Positions 46,271 to 56,046 of a DNA stretch of 64,000 nucleotides are shown here, one piece after another (the first letter of the stretch is position 1; each line of letters opens with the position of its first letter). Made by a program: the position numbers and the translations under genes. The notes beneath the pieces were generated by a model, which saw only the letters and a program-made list of their open reading frames with translations, searched no databases and was not told where the DNA came from. The stretch comes from Paramoeba atlantica (Eukaryota > Discosea), in assembly GCA_977017575.1 (NCBI GenBank), contig CDRNVI010000019.1:62001-126000 (forward strand). The letters are read 5' to 3'.

Positions 46271-47983
46271 TTATGTTTGTGAGACGGTATCAAGTCTTAT
46301 TGTATTGATACCGTCTTCTAAATGTTGAAATACGCTCAGCATGACTCGAGTGTCAGTGGAGCAATACTCCAGCAAGTGTTTTCTAGTATGGCTCACCCAT
46401 TTGGAAGATTGTTGACCGCTCATCCATATTTTATATGCTAAGCTTGCTTGCATACCATCGCGAATACCACCCGGAAGATTCTTGTAAGAGTGCTCAGGAA
46501 CTAAAATAGGTTGTATTCTTTTAAGGGAAGTTGAGCCCAGAAAACCTGGATGTCGATAATGCTGTTTAAAAGCTTTTTCCAAGTCCCAGAGTCTTTCGCG
46601 TATCGAAAGAAGAAAAGAACGTAGCCCTGCTGGTATGGTGTGAGTGGCGTTGCTCATTAATGTCAGGATAGATGCCTCAAAGGCTGCGTGATGACATATT
46701 ATACTGCCTTCAGAGTGCAAAATAGTTTGTAGCGCCTGAGCAATATTGACACGAGGGTCAGAGGTGGGTTCCGTTTCTGAGCCAAGATGTAGATATTCAT
46801 AGTGCTTGATTGGCGATCCCGATTCTGTTTGATAGTGTATAGATACTTGAAATGGAATGTGTTCGTACGGACGACAATTCCATGGCACAACAGGAATACT
46901 AATTGTTTCGAAATCTAAAAAATAGCGTGGATATGCGACCTTCTCAATGAGCTCCCGAATTCCTGACCAATCAACTACTGGCACCCCTTGACGCACAAGC
47001 TCTATGTGACTTTTTTGAAAAGGGGATAATTTCACCACCTCAGTGGTTCGCGTGTCCGCAACAGAAATTATGTTAGCTTCGCGAAGTTCGTGCAATTGGG
47101 CTGCTTTTATGCGAGGGATATGATAAATGCTATCCACTTTTTCGTAGTTTTCAGGGAAACACCTCTTCATGTAGATACATGGCGAAGGCTTTTTGCATCT
47201 CTGTCCAAGAAGGGAACTTGGATCATCGGGAGCATTGCTGAAAAATATCTTTCGAGCCTTTTCTATCTGCTCTTGACCAGAATTCAATAAATCGCGTACA
47301 TGATCAGTAATGTTCCATGGAACCAATAAGGTGTCTAAATTTAATTCCTTTACTGGCCCTTCGAAGTTTTTGTTTATTCCAAAAACTAGTTGACTTCTAA
47401 TCGGACAGTATTTACTGACGACGATGTGCGCAAAAGCAAATTTCAGAAGCGCATCTTTGTCTTCCGGCGGTTTAGTACCATAGGATAAGTGATAAACGTC
47501 GAAGCAATCATCCTGAGCATCATAATGCAGCCCATCAATATATGCTTGGATGTTGTCTTGCTTAACCGTAACTTGTAGCCAAAGGCGGTTTTTTGGAGAA
47601 GTGACACTCGGCTGTATGCTTTGTGCATCTAAGCTCGAAAAAAGCAATTCAAGTTCGGCATTTATTCCTTTAATAGGAAAAGACGTTCTCTTCGCTTTAC
47701 CTGCGTGTCTATGAGCATATCTATGACGATTCTTAGAGCATGTTTGCCTGAAAATGCTAAATAATTCATCTTCGCACCATGTGCGTACAAACTCTTGGGG
47801 AAGATCAACGACGTCTGAGTTCTGAGTAAGGTTAGTTTCATCTTTGTAGGGATCATGCAAATCAAACCATAAACGACGAGGACAACGCAATGCCTGATGA
47901 AAGAATCGTGAAGATAGAATCTCAGATACATCTAGGGCGAGACGCGTGTGCCAGACCATGCGAAGCATACACGTTTTTAACAT
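46271..47983 (-). CDS. DUF2779-type protein: RecB-like nuclease fused to a DEDD-type exonuclease-like domain
   Basis: 570 residues. The DUF2779 signature is plain: YFLDFETISIPVVPW (354-368), YEHIPFQVSIHY (373-384), SIICHHAAFEASIL (427-440) and a late YCSTDTRVM, which together look like the DEDD-type (DnaQ/RNase H) exonuclease fold. The first half has CPRRLWF (34-40) and QRCKKPSPCIYMKRCF (261-276): one early and three late cysteines, as in the iron-sulfur RecB-like nucleases (Cas4, AddB, Dna2). The family is essentially bacterial, with unknown function in DNA or defence metabolism. The N-terminus MLKTCMLRMVWHTRL looks like a mitochondrial presequence. The codon use and AT content are like the neighbours, so if it was transferred it is well ameliorated. 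Confidence 0.78.
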   Translation of the reverse strand: MLKTCMLRMVWHTRLALDVSEILSSRFFHQALRCPRRLWFDLHDPYKDETNLTQNSDVVDLPQEFVRTWCEDELFSIFRQTCSKNRHRYAHRHAGKAKRTSFPIKGINAELELLFSSLDAQSIQPSVTSPKNRLWLQVTVKQDNIQAYIDGLHYDAQDDCFDVYHLSYGTKPPEDKDALLKFAFAHIVVSKYCPIRSQLVFGINKNFEGPVKELNLDTLLVPWNITDHVRDLLNSGQEQIEKARKIFFSNAPDDPSSLLGQRCKKPSPCIYMKRCFPENYEKVDSIYHIPRIKAAQLHELREANIISVADTRTTEVVKLSPFQKSHIELVRQGVPVVDWSGIRELIEKVAYPRYFLDFETISIPVVPWNCRPYEHIPFQVSIHYQTESGSPIKHYEYLHLGSETEPTSDPRVNIAQALQTILHSEGSIICHHAAFEASILTLMSNATHTIPAGLRSFLLSIRERLWDLEKAFKQHYRHPGFLGSTSLKRIQPILVPEHSYKNLPGGIRDGMQASLAYKIWMSGQQSSKWVSHTRKHLLEYCSTDTRVMLSVFQHLEDGINTIRLDTVSQT

Positions 47984-48141
47984 AATGCATACACAAACAT
48001 AATAATAATATAAATTATTTCTTGCCTTTCAGTCACTAAAGTACTGCTCTCTCGCTAAGTAAAAAAATAAAAGAATATTTATCGAAGACCACCTTAAAGT
48101 ATTTAGAGTACCTTTTGAAGCGCTCATTGTAGGGATGAACT

Positions 48142-49722
48142 TTAAAACACACTAGCGTTTGCAACTAACAATCTGAATTGTTGATGCATTTCCTCACACG
48201 AGGCATTCCACGAGATTTCTAGTACACCTTTTGATGTGTGCCGCAATAAGGCCTTTTCACTTTGTACTAGTATCAAGATTTGAGTAGAATCTGAGCATTG
48301 TTTCCATGAATTGGTAAGCTCGGAGTGAATTTTCTCCATTGATTCAAGAAAATGCTTAAAACATGACAAGTAGGCTGCTGATTGATCTTGTCTAAGACTA
48401 TTCCCAATTTCAACACTAAGTCTCGGAAAGTCTTTGCGCAACATACATAATAATGATTTGATGGAGCTCCAGTGTAACGCACGTTCAACAACAATGCCAC
48501 CTAGATCTCGAATAGCCCGTAGAACCTGTTCAACACTCACAGAAGGATCCATAATTAGACAGCCATTATCTGAAACTTCAACATTCCTCTTGACCGCAAC
48601 ATCACGCGCTACGCGCAACTCACGTGATACACGCAAAGTGACATGCAAAGAAAAAGCAGGATTTCTTAGAGTATCGTATCGCACCTGAGTGGCTCGAATT
48701 TTAGGCGCGGCGTTCAACATACTATCCGTAAAGGAGTATAGAACATCATTCTGTTCTGTTATAGATGGAATCAGGAACACTTCCCGAATCTGAAGTAAGC
48801 GTCTAATTTTGCTTGCCATGTGTTGAAGATGATCGAGCACTGGAGCATCTTCATGTCGATGCATGCGTGCTAGGTCTTGACATTCACGCCATTGACTTGC
48901 GGATAACGAAAAAAGAAAGCGATCTGCTGTTTTGATAGCTTCCATAGCAATGATGATACATCCATCAGGGGCAATAGAATGTACGCGTTCTAAAATTTTA
49001 ACTGTAGGGAAAGAAAAAACAAGAGTTACACCGGTTCGAATTGATTGTCCTCTCCAGTTATCATAAAGCTCCGAAATGTAAGACACTGCGTCGTGCAGAG
49101 CAGCTAGCTCTGTTGGTTGCATAAAGTAATGCCGAAAGGGAGTTAATCCACGACGGGCGTAAAATTCCTCATCAACGAGAGGTGAAGGTCGTATGGACTC
49201 GAGTTCCGGCTTTGACAAAGACATCGTCCTACCGGTGGGGGCTTCAACTATTATAAAGATTCCGTATCGGCGTAATTTTTCAACCGACTGATTAAGTAGA
49301 GGGCATATACTGTGGCCGGTTTCGGCATCAGAAGGAAAAATGCATAGTTTTTCCCATGGAAAAATAAAGTCATCTGTGACTCCCAACTTCCGAAACACGT
49401 TCCGAAGTCGAGCTTTCAAGAATGCAGGTGATTCCCCAAAGCGCAATTCCTCGAAAATTCGAGTCGCTTTTAATTCGTTAGTTTGGATATCTTTCGGGGA
49501 GGCTTCCGGAAACCAAAAGGTCAAGAGCACCTTGCGGCGTTGTTGATATGATTCACTGAACAGGGATGGATTTTTGCTTTGAAAAGACATCAAAAACCTG
49601 TCTAGAGCCATCATAGATTGAGTATTGACATATCGTTTCTCATCAAGAGCAACCGTTGCCACATTCCGAAGCTCAAGTACATTCTTCACGTGTTTTATAG
49701 TCGCCTCCCAGGAGCGTTTCAT
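48142..49722 (-). CDS. Unknown protein, 526 residues
   Basis: A long clean frame on the gene strand. The N-terminal half is charged and helical (for example EELRFGESPAFLKARLRNVFRKLGV), the middle has short hydrophobic strands (TGVTLVFSFPTVKIL, DGCIIIAMEAIK) of a possible alpha/beta domain, and the C-terminal third has further strand-helix alternation (VEVSDNGCLIMDPSVSVEQVLRAI). No signal peptide or membrane segment. No family recognised with confidence. Confidence 0.65.
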   Translation of the reverse strand: MKRSWEATIKHVKNVLELRNVATVALDEKRYVNTQSMMALDRFLMSFQSKNPSLFSESYQQRRKVLLTFWFPEASPKDIQTNELKATRIFEELRFGESPAFLKARLRNVFRKLGVTDDFIFPWEKLCIFPSDAETGHSICPLLNQSVEKLRRYGIFIIVEAPTGRTMSLSKPELESIRPSPLVDEEFYARRGLTPFRHYFMQPTELAALHDAVSYISELYDNWRGQSIRTGVTLVFSFPTVKILERVHSIAPDGCIIIAMEAIKTADRFLFSLSASQWRECQDLARMHRHEDAPVLDHLQHMASKIRRLLQIREVFLIPSITEQNDVLYSFTDSMLNAAPKIRATQVRYDTLRNPAFSLHVTLRVSRELRVARDVAVKRNVEVSDNGCLIMDPSVSVEQVLRAIRDLGGIVVERALHWSSIKSLLCMLRKDFPRLSVEIGNSLRQDQSAAYLSCFKHFLESMEKIHSELTNSWKQCSDSTQILILVQSEKALLRHTSKGVLEISWNASCEEMHQQFRLLVANASVF

Positions 49723-50476
49723 AAGGCCTTTAACCTAGAATCCCCTGATATTCCTAAATCGTTGACTCAAGGATATGTCATGTTCGTAGGATATGCCATG
49801 TCGGGTGGTTCATCTTACAGTAATAGCTTAAAAAGGGGCATAATGCGCATACTTTTGTAAATGTAAAACAGTATCCATGTGAATTCCTGTACAAAAGTGA
49901 CATCTTGTAATCGTGTTGACCATGAACAGGATTAACATTAGGCCTTCCTATGGTATTTAGCAAAAGGATGAAATGGTCAGAATTTCAATGATGTGTATTG
50001 GTTAAGTGTAGGAACTTCGTGAAAAGCGCCTTAGAATTTTGTTATACACATTTAAAATGTGATATTTTTGTTTTCTCCTCACTTCTTTATAAAGAAATCC
50101 TTACGTTTTACAGAATACCCATGTTGTATCGAATAATTTGCATACTGTACCCTCATTTATTATTGAGAGCTCACCCCCCGTAATAGGGGACTAAATAGGG
50201 GGACTAATGCCAGGCAAAGGTAGCAAGCAGCGTCTTTTCACCCTCTGACGATGTTCCCGAGTTAAAATGACAGGACTGCAAGATGGTTAAACGTGTTTGC
50301 CATTAGCAATTAAAATACTGACGAAGAAAATCATCATAAAGCCATTCCCATTATGAATGACGGAAGTATTTACATGACCCTTGAATATTGGTTTTACCTC
50401 AATTCCTTTCTTTCTCTATCAAGGATTCTTAGCTAGAGTCCTCGATCGATTAAAAACAGTGTCCCTTTGTGGCCTA
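49723..50476. other. Gene-free stretch with C-tract remnant
   Basis: CACCCCCCGTAATAGGGGAC followed by TAAATAGGGGGACTAATG at about 50173-50209 looks like the joined ends of a C-tract element. Otherwise nothing recognised. Confidence 0.4.
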
Positions 50477-50686
50477 TCAGAGTTCCTCGCATATTTCCAG
50501 TAGCACTTGAACTATCAGCTTGCCCATTGGATTGTCGTGAAGAGCACATACATGTATTTGTTGTATAAAAGTCAAAAGTAAACTAGAACAATAAATAAGA
50601 ATAATTGTGCAACTTCCAATGAATAATGTGTGTTCAGTTTGACCAACACGCCGTATCTTAAGCAAATTTCCAGAACATTTTATCAT
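50477..50686 (-). CDS. Small single-pass membrane protein candidate
   Basis: 69 residues with one membrane segment (LFIGSCTIILIYCSSLLLTF) and a conserved-looking tail (HDNPMGKLIVQVLLEICEEL). The transcript has TATGCTTTAAATCTAG and a later TGTAG before the ATG. No family recognised; it may be a chance frame. Confidence 0.35.
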   Translation of the reverse strand: MIKCSGNLLKIRRVGQTEHTLFIGSCTIILIYCSSLLLTFIQQIHVCALHDNPMGKLIVQVLLEICEEL

Positions 50687-50830
50687 AATACTTCGCTACA
50701 TGCATTCAGCATACTAGATTTAAAGCATACACTTCATTTACCATCCGATTTTTATCATGGACACTAATAGTTCTTGCTTACACATGAGCTTCTTAATCTT
50801 ACGTGCTTTCTCATTCCCCAAAATTCTTCT

Positions 50831-51223
50831 TTAATAGAAGAACCCCAAGATTTTTCCTCCGGTGTGGCGCTTTTTCGCTTCTTCATGATCCATGATTCCC
50901 AGAGATGTCGTAAGGACGAGATATCCAAATTGACGTGAAGGCAACAAGGAACCAACCCAGTGCTCGTACGCACCATGGGTGATATCATACCGAGGAGAAA
51001 TTACACCGACTTTATTTAAACGTCCGTTGAGATTAACCACTACTTTACCCCGACGGTGATCATCGATAATCTCAAAGTCTCCGATATAACCATGTTTTTG
51101 CATCACCTCAAGAAAACGCACAATCACTTTAGACGAAGGACGAATAAGCACTTGTCGTTTACCGCGGCGTTCCGCACTGCTAAGGTTTGATAGCGCGTTC
51201 CCCAAAGAAGACATTAACGTCAT
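50831..51223 (-). CDS. Ribosomal protein uS8 (S15a)
   Basis: 130 residues, exactly the usual eukaryotic length. Conserved throughout: [82 protein letters not shown] and the end [11 protein letters not shown] component of the small cytosolic ribosomal subunit. The [11 protein letters not shown] start matches the family's MVRMNVL N-terminus; a short pyrimidine stretch and AAG precede the ATG by three bases. Confidence 0.96.
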   Translation of the reverse strand: MTLMSSLGNALSNLSSAERRGKRQVLIRPSSKVIVRFLEVMQKHGYIGDFEIIDDHRRGKVVVNLNGRLNKVGVISPRYDITHGAYEHWVGSLLPSRQFGYLVLTTSLGIMDHEEAKKRHTGGKILGFFY

Positions 51224-51518
51224 TTTCTTGATGGTTGTAAATATATTCCGAAAGTATGAACTCTGATTTGTTCGTAAATAATTTAATTCTCCAGTGTATC
51301 AAATTATAATCTGATGGTAGTCGTAACAATGATAACATCATTGAACACGCACTGTCAATGGGTGATTTAGATTAAAATTAGTAAATGTTTGGTCACATAT
51401 GATTGCTCTAAAGTTATTTGTATGTACACAATGTAGTACACAGATTCTTATCATGAAGACACATATTCTTAGGTATATTTTTAGGCCCGCTCGGCATGCA
51501 GTTCTAATTTGAAATCTA

Positions 51519-53465
51519 CTATTCTTTAATAAAGGCCCGACAAAATTTATCCCGAATGTTAATTTCAGAGGTAGACTCTGAAGGGAGATTTAGCCCCAGT
51601 TCCAAAGCCATCTCATTTACATGGACTAGAAACGACAATACAGTTTGCTCCAGACAAAGTATTGTCTCCGAGTGAGCGTTCTTGAAAAATTGAACATGTT
51701 GAGAAGACGCAGAACGAATCAAATGTTTGTTGAGCCTTGCTGCCATCAATGCCAATGAATGTTCTAGATTGCGAAAACAATCTCTGATCGCATTCAAGGC
51801 TTTGTCTTTAGGCAAGCTTGAAAGACAAGATTTTACGCTCGAGACTGACTCCGCTAAGAAATTTTCACAACGGCAGGCTTTTCGTATTTTCGGAAACGAA
51901 TAAGTCAAAAGCATATCCGTAACATACTTCCTTTGAGAGAGCCTTTGAATTGAAATCCAGCGTTCCTTTGTGACCTCGCAAGCCTCGGAAAACGATTCTG
52001 CGTCGACCGCAGAAAAGGCAGACACCATATACATTGAATGAATATATTCTATCAATGGGGCATATTTTCCTTGTCTCAAGCAGTATGTTTTAAGAACGGA
52101 ATGTGACTCGTGATCCCACAGAGTCAATGAGATTAGTATGTCTTCCTTCTTTAGTCCTTTGCACGCTAAAGAAATTTGCGCCAAGTCGTGAAGAGCCGAG
52201 CCGTACTTCACAAAGTATGGAATCAAGGGTGTGTACAGGCATTTGTAAGGCAATAATAAAAATTTGTATGTCAGGTGAGCGGTTTTAGTTTTAATGCAAT
52301 CTTGAAGGTTTCGAATGTTCCACTCTAGTAACTCTCGTACGTATTCATTTTCGTTTGAAAATGTTTCTGGAAATTGTCGAGATAAAGCGAGAACGGAGAA
52401 CAAGTAGCCGAATGTGTCTTGATCAGTTATCCATCTGAGGAAAGAATTCCAAACCGAGATAAGAGAAGGCGTTTCCGTTTTGATGGTCAGATCTGTTGAA
52501 CCAAAAATACTCGACAAAACATTGTATGTACTTAGATGGAGTCTCTGACATAGCATGAATTCTGCTGATAAGATGTAGTACACTCTTTCCAACAAAATCG
52601 CATAAACGTGAGTTGCTGATTTCGGATACTTGCAAGATGAATTTACGTCCCGGTTCACTGCTAGCAAACCATCAGACAAAGCGATCTCTTGCAAAATGTG
52701 AATCGGTTTACTACAACGCTCTTTCTGCATTGATTTCAGTATGGACCCCAGTGTGCTTTGCAAAGCGCCAAAAAAAGCTTTGATTTCTCTGGAATATAAA
52801 GGCTTGATTCGATGTATATATTTTTCCTGTAAAAATGCGTGTCCATTTCGATCCAACACTTGAGGAAGAGTCTCAAAAAAATATTCACCGGGTAGAAGAT
52901 ATTTGGCGATTTGCTCATGGGAAGGCCAGTCAAGTCCACCGTGTGTAGCATTTTTACTCGTAGCAGCTTCGTGTATTCTGGATATTTGTTTTAGCTGTCT
53001 TTGAAAATTAGCAACAAATAAGGAATACAATGTATAGTTTTGTGAAATAAGTTCATTAACGTGGTCACGAAGACCTCCGAGACCGTACTTCGAATCTAGA
53101 GATTTTTTCTGGTAGGTGCTCGTCGCTGCCGCAACAAATTTTGCTGCTTCAGTGGCAATTAATATTCCACTCGGAGAATCGAATATCAGTTCACCTTGCA
53201 TTACAGATTGGAACGTATTTCTTACTGCGACCGGCAAGACAAAATCACACAAGATTTCCTGTAAACTTTCATGAACTGCGACAAGGTAGCTTTGTCTTTT
53301 TTGAAGTGTTGTGATATCTTCTTGAATACTTTCAACTGATTTGAGTTCTGCGTCGTATGTCTTTTTTAGTGTGAGCATTGAAGTTTCATAGTCGGAAGCC
53401 ATTTGAATTAATTCAGTCAAACTCTCTTCTGTATCAGCGAGTACGTCCTCGTAGCAAATCTCCAT
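51519..53465 (-). CDS. Tethering-complex-like protein (CATCHR type, subunit unresolved)
   Basis: 648 residues, all helical, with an N-terminal coiled coil (about 10-70: LKKTYDAELKSVESIQEDITTLQKRQSYLVAVHESLQEIL), then rods of helices, including FLQEKYIHRIKPLYSREIKAFFGALQ, a stretch reminiscent of the start of the C-terminal rod of COG3, Sec3 or Vps52, and VYAILLERVYYILSAEFMLCQ. These proteins hold vesicles at target membranes. Length (about 650) and layout fit a COG, exocyst or GARP subunit, but I cannot choose among them from sequence alone. Confidence 0.5.
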   Translation of the reverse strand: MEICYEDVLADTEESLTELIQMASDYETSMLTLKKTYDAELKSVESIQEDITTLQKRQSYLVAVHESLQEILCDFVLPVAVRNTFQSVMQGELIFDSPSGILIATEAAKFVAAATSTYQKKSLDSKYGLGGLRDHVNELISQNYTLYSLFVANFQRQLKQISRIHEAATSKNATHGGLDWPSHEQIAKYLLPGEYFFETLPQVLDRNGHAFLQEKYIHRIKPLYSREIKAFFGALQSTLGSILKSMQKERCSKPIHILQEIALSDGLLAVNRDVNSSCKYPKSATHVYAILLERVYYILSAEFMLCQRLHLSTYNVLSSIFGSTDLTIKTETPSLISVWNSFLRWITDQDTFGYLFSVLALSRQFPETFSNENEYVRELLEWNIRNLQDCIKTKTAHLTYKFLLLPYKCLYTPLIPYFVKYGSALHDLAQISLACKGLKKEDILISLTLWDHESHSVLKTYCLRQGKYAPLIEYIHSMYMVSAFSAVDAESFSEACEVTKERWISIQRLSQRKYVTDMLLTYSFPKIRKACRCENFLAESVSSVKSCLSSLPKDKALNAIRDCFRNLEHSLALMAARLNKHLIRSASSQHVQFFKNAHSETILCLEQTVLSFLVHVNEMALELGLNLPSESTSEINIRDKFCRAFIKE

Positions 53466-53785
53466 GACTTGGAAGAACGGATCAAGTGATTGGTCTCAAT
53501 TCTAAAGCAAGATTATCTTTCCTCCGTCTATGTCACAATATGAAACTTCATGAAAATATGCTGAAGCAAGTAGGAATCACATTGAATTAGCTAAACGTTT
53601 TTAAAAAATCGCATCGAGTTAAACAACTAACTCTACAATTCTATTCTTTACTCTATATTATGATTGAGAAAAAATCAAGTTTCACTAGCCATGCAGAGTC
53701 ATACGATTTCTCTAAAAGGTCAGAACAGAAAGGAAGAAAGAAGGAAGATAATGTTTGCGCTATATTTGATGTCAAGAAATCACAC

Positions 53786-54949
53786 TCATCTGTCGACAAA
53801 GGAAATAAAATTCGGCCTCCTGCGGGAAGCGTAAATGGAAAGAAAAGGGTGATGACAAAGCTCAACTGCTGTGGGACGCCGAGCTGAATCGTAAGTGCAA
53901 CATTTCTCTACGAAGTCGCAACATAAAGGATCGATACCAATGTTGCTGGGCAGTTTCAAACGAAAACCGGGTTCCATTACCTTCGTCATGCACTCAAATA
54001 CTCGATCGGATACTGGATGCCGCCCGACCGCACAGTACCCGAGAAGGACTCCTAGGCTCCACACATCTGCAGGCAGGCCATACCCTGATTTAGGGACAAT
54101 TCTCTCTGGGGCGTAGTACAGTTGACTTCCCGTTGTTGTCATTGCGAGCTGCTGGCTAGTGGAAAGCAATCGAGAAACACCAAAATCACACACCTTGATT
54201 GTACTCTGTGTATTCACCAATACATTAGAAGGCTTTATATCACGGTGAATAATTTGCTTCGCATGCAATGCTTGCAGTGCATGAACTATGGCAGATGCCA
54301 CCTGACTTAAATCCTCATTGCAGAGACGACCACATGCCATAGCGGTTGACCCTGTACAAAGCGAACATTTGCAGTATCTGTGACCTTCCGCAAGGTGTTC
54401 CTGGCATGCCGGTCGGAGACACTGCTCTCGCAACGCGTGTAGCACGTCTGTAAGAGATCCCAAGTCCATTAACTCCATGAGCACCTTCATTTTAGCTCCA
54501 TGAGTCCACACCTCATATACTTCTATTACAAATGACGAATCGACGTTTTCAAAGAGCGTGACTAATTCTGCTGCGTAAGCCTTGAAACCTTGATCGGTTC
54601 CTGGCGAAGAGTGCCCACCGCCGAGCGCACCTGGATCAAATTCTTTCAATGCGTATAATTTCCCCGTAGGCTGATGACGTACCTTGTAAACGGTTCCTTG
54701 ATCACCTTGCCCGAGTGCTTCTCTCCGATTCACGTACCTAAAATCCCGGAGATGAAAGCGTCCACACGAGCTGCATAATATCGTCCAATGTTGTGTCGGA
54801 ATTCGTAGTTGCATAGGTAATACTGATACAGTTGATTTCGAAATTGGTGCCTCATCGTTGTTTACCTCTTCGACAAGAGTGCCGTCTGCTCTATACACAG
54901 GAAGTTCCTGACTTTCGAGTCCTAGACGAGGCTTAGTTTGAGAACGCAT
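53786..54949 (-). CDS. STE7-family MAP kinase kinase with a Cys-rich insert
   Basis: 387 residues from the ATG at 54949. Kinase motifs: G-loop GQGDQGTVY (80-88), lysine in ALKEF (102), HRDIKPSNVLVN (235-246), DFGVSRLL (255-262), an activation loop rich in Ser/Thr (STSQQLAMTTTGS) and the APER motif, typical of MKKs, which phosphorylate MAP kinases on Thr and Tyr. Between helices D and E sits an insert with seven Cys and one or more His (177-210, CLRPACQ...HRYCKCSLC...CGRLC), a likely metal site not usual in MKKs. The N-terminal MRSQTKPRLGLE resembles other MKKs and follows CTTCTAAGAATTTCAG by 11 bases, which decides this start over an upstream ATG at 55030. Confidence 0.85.
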   Translation of the reverse strand: MRSQTKPRLGLESQELPVYRADGTLVEEVNNDEAPISKSTVSVLPMQLRIPTQHWTILCSSCGRFHLRDFRYVNRREALGQGDQGTVYKVRHQPTGKLYALKEFDPGALGGGHSSPGTDQGFKAYAAELVTLFENVDSSFVIEVYEVWTHGAKMKVLMELMDLGSLTDVLHALREQCLRPACQEHLAEGHRYCKCSLCTGSTAMACGRLCNEDLSQVASAIVHALQALHAKQIIHRDIKPSNVLVNTQSTIKVCDFGVSRLLSTSQQLAMTTTGSQLYYAPERIVPKSGYGLPADVWSLGVLLGYCAVGRHPVSDRVFECMTKVMEPGFRLKLPSNIGIDPLCCDFVEKCCTYDSARRPTAVELCHHPFLSIYASRRRPNFISFVDR

Positions 54950-54960
54950 TTTGTGAGTTA

Positions 54961-54980
54961 CTGAAATTCTTAGAAGTGAT
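54961..54980 (-). promoter_or_regulatory. Putative trans-splice acceptor of the MKK
   Basis: CACTTCTAAGAATTTCAG on the transcript strand, AG at 54961-54962, 11 nt from the chosen ATG. It removes the upstream in-frame ATG from the mature message. Confidence 0.5.
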
Positions 54981-55265
54981 AAAATGCTGCCTAATCGTAT
55001 TCTTAAAGTGGCTAACTGAGACCTGTGCATTCTGGCCGTCCAAAACTAAAATCGAAACTACCCATTAGAATTTCTTTATGACATGCGTTTACAAAATTTT
55101 ATACGCGTGTACTCACACCTTTTCATTTAAGTTTCTCTACCCAGATAATACGATTTTTGTTTTTGGAATTCCAACCTGTAAACTTGTATCAAAAAGAGAG
55201 TTATTCCTTAGAAGCACTAAAGCAAAGTTAACATCGCTTCGATTGCATTCGTCGACAAATGAATA

Positions 55266-55685
55266 TCACCAGCAGATTTTCAGTAGTTTGCATGTGACAG
55301 GTTTAGTGTTCAGAGTTAAAGATTTCAGAAAACGTCTTGCATCTTTTGAACTCACGTTGTGCTCATATTCTTTCCACAAAGTCTTCCTCGAAAGAAAGAC
55401 CACCCCATTCATGCTTTGCATTCGCACGAAAAAAGATATAGCGGCCAAAGCATCGCTTCCTAAAGCGTTCAGAATCATTTGAGGATCCAATGACGCTAAC
55501 GAAGTTGTACTAGATGGCATTTGTTGCGGCGACTGAGGCGTTAATGGAGATGTCAAAGCACCGCTACGTAGGCATTGACGGTGTAACAAAGCATAGCATG
55601 CAACTCCTTGTCGCACTGAGAAAAGGTTTGTAAAGGTTCGACCCAGCGGAGGTTGCGCTATGTAGACACACCTTGTGCGAAACAT
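55266..55685 (-). CDS. Small protein with a presequence-like N-terminus, unknown
   Basis: 139 residues from the ATG at 55685. MFRTRCVYIAQPPLGRTFTNLFSVRQG is Arg-rich and free of acid, as in mitochondrial import signals. The middle is Ser/Pro/Gln-rich; the C-terminal part (LNALGSDALAAISFFVRMQ...KDARRFLKSL) is helical. No family recognised; a mitochondrial ribosomal or respiratory accessory protein is a guess. Confidence 0.4.
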   Translation of the reverse strand: MFRTRCVYIAQPPLGRTFTNLFSVRQGVACYALLHRQCLRSGALTSPLTPQSPQQMPSSTTSLASLDPQMILNALGSDALAAISFFVRMQSMNGVVFLSRKTLWKEYEHNVSSKDARRFLKSLTLNTKPVTCKLLKICW

Positions 55686-55850
55686 GTCCAAATGGTAGAC
55701 AACGTGATTTTAGAAAGCAGAAATAATCCAAACACACAGAAAGTATGAAAGAAGGTACGGTGTATCTTTTGTTTAAAACACTGATAAAATTCAATTGTTC
55801 AATGTAACCGACGATTACATTCTTTTAAAATTCAGTGCTGTGTTCTTCCA

Positions 55851-55973
55851 TCATCTCCAAAATCCATTCCCTACAAAGAGGGATGATAGCACTGCAAAGG
55901 AAAGGGCTGCAGTAAAAGCCCCCGTAACACAACGTCTTATTTGATCTCTAAAGCAATAAATCGTTTTTCTCAT
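55851..55973 (-). CDS. Possible 40-residue membrane micropeptide
   Basis: MRKTIYCFRDQIRRCVTGAF followed by TAALSFAVLSSLFVGNGFWR: a basic start, one hydrophobic segment, and a stop. The transcript has a strong pyrimidine run and AG (CATTTTTTTGTTTACTGTAC then GTCAG) 17 nt upstream, with no other gene to use it. It could equally be chance. Confidence 0.3.
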   Translation of the reverse strand: MRKTIYCFRDQIRRCVTGAFTAALSFAVLSSLFVGNGFWR

Positions 55974-56046
55974 TTTTATTGAACAGTATACTGACGTACA
56001 GTAAACAAAAAAATGATGAACATACATAGAAGCACAACTATTTTTC

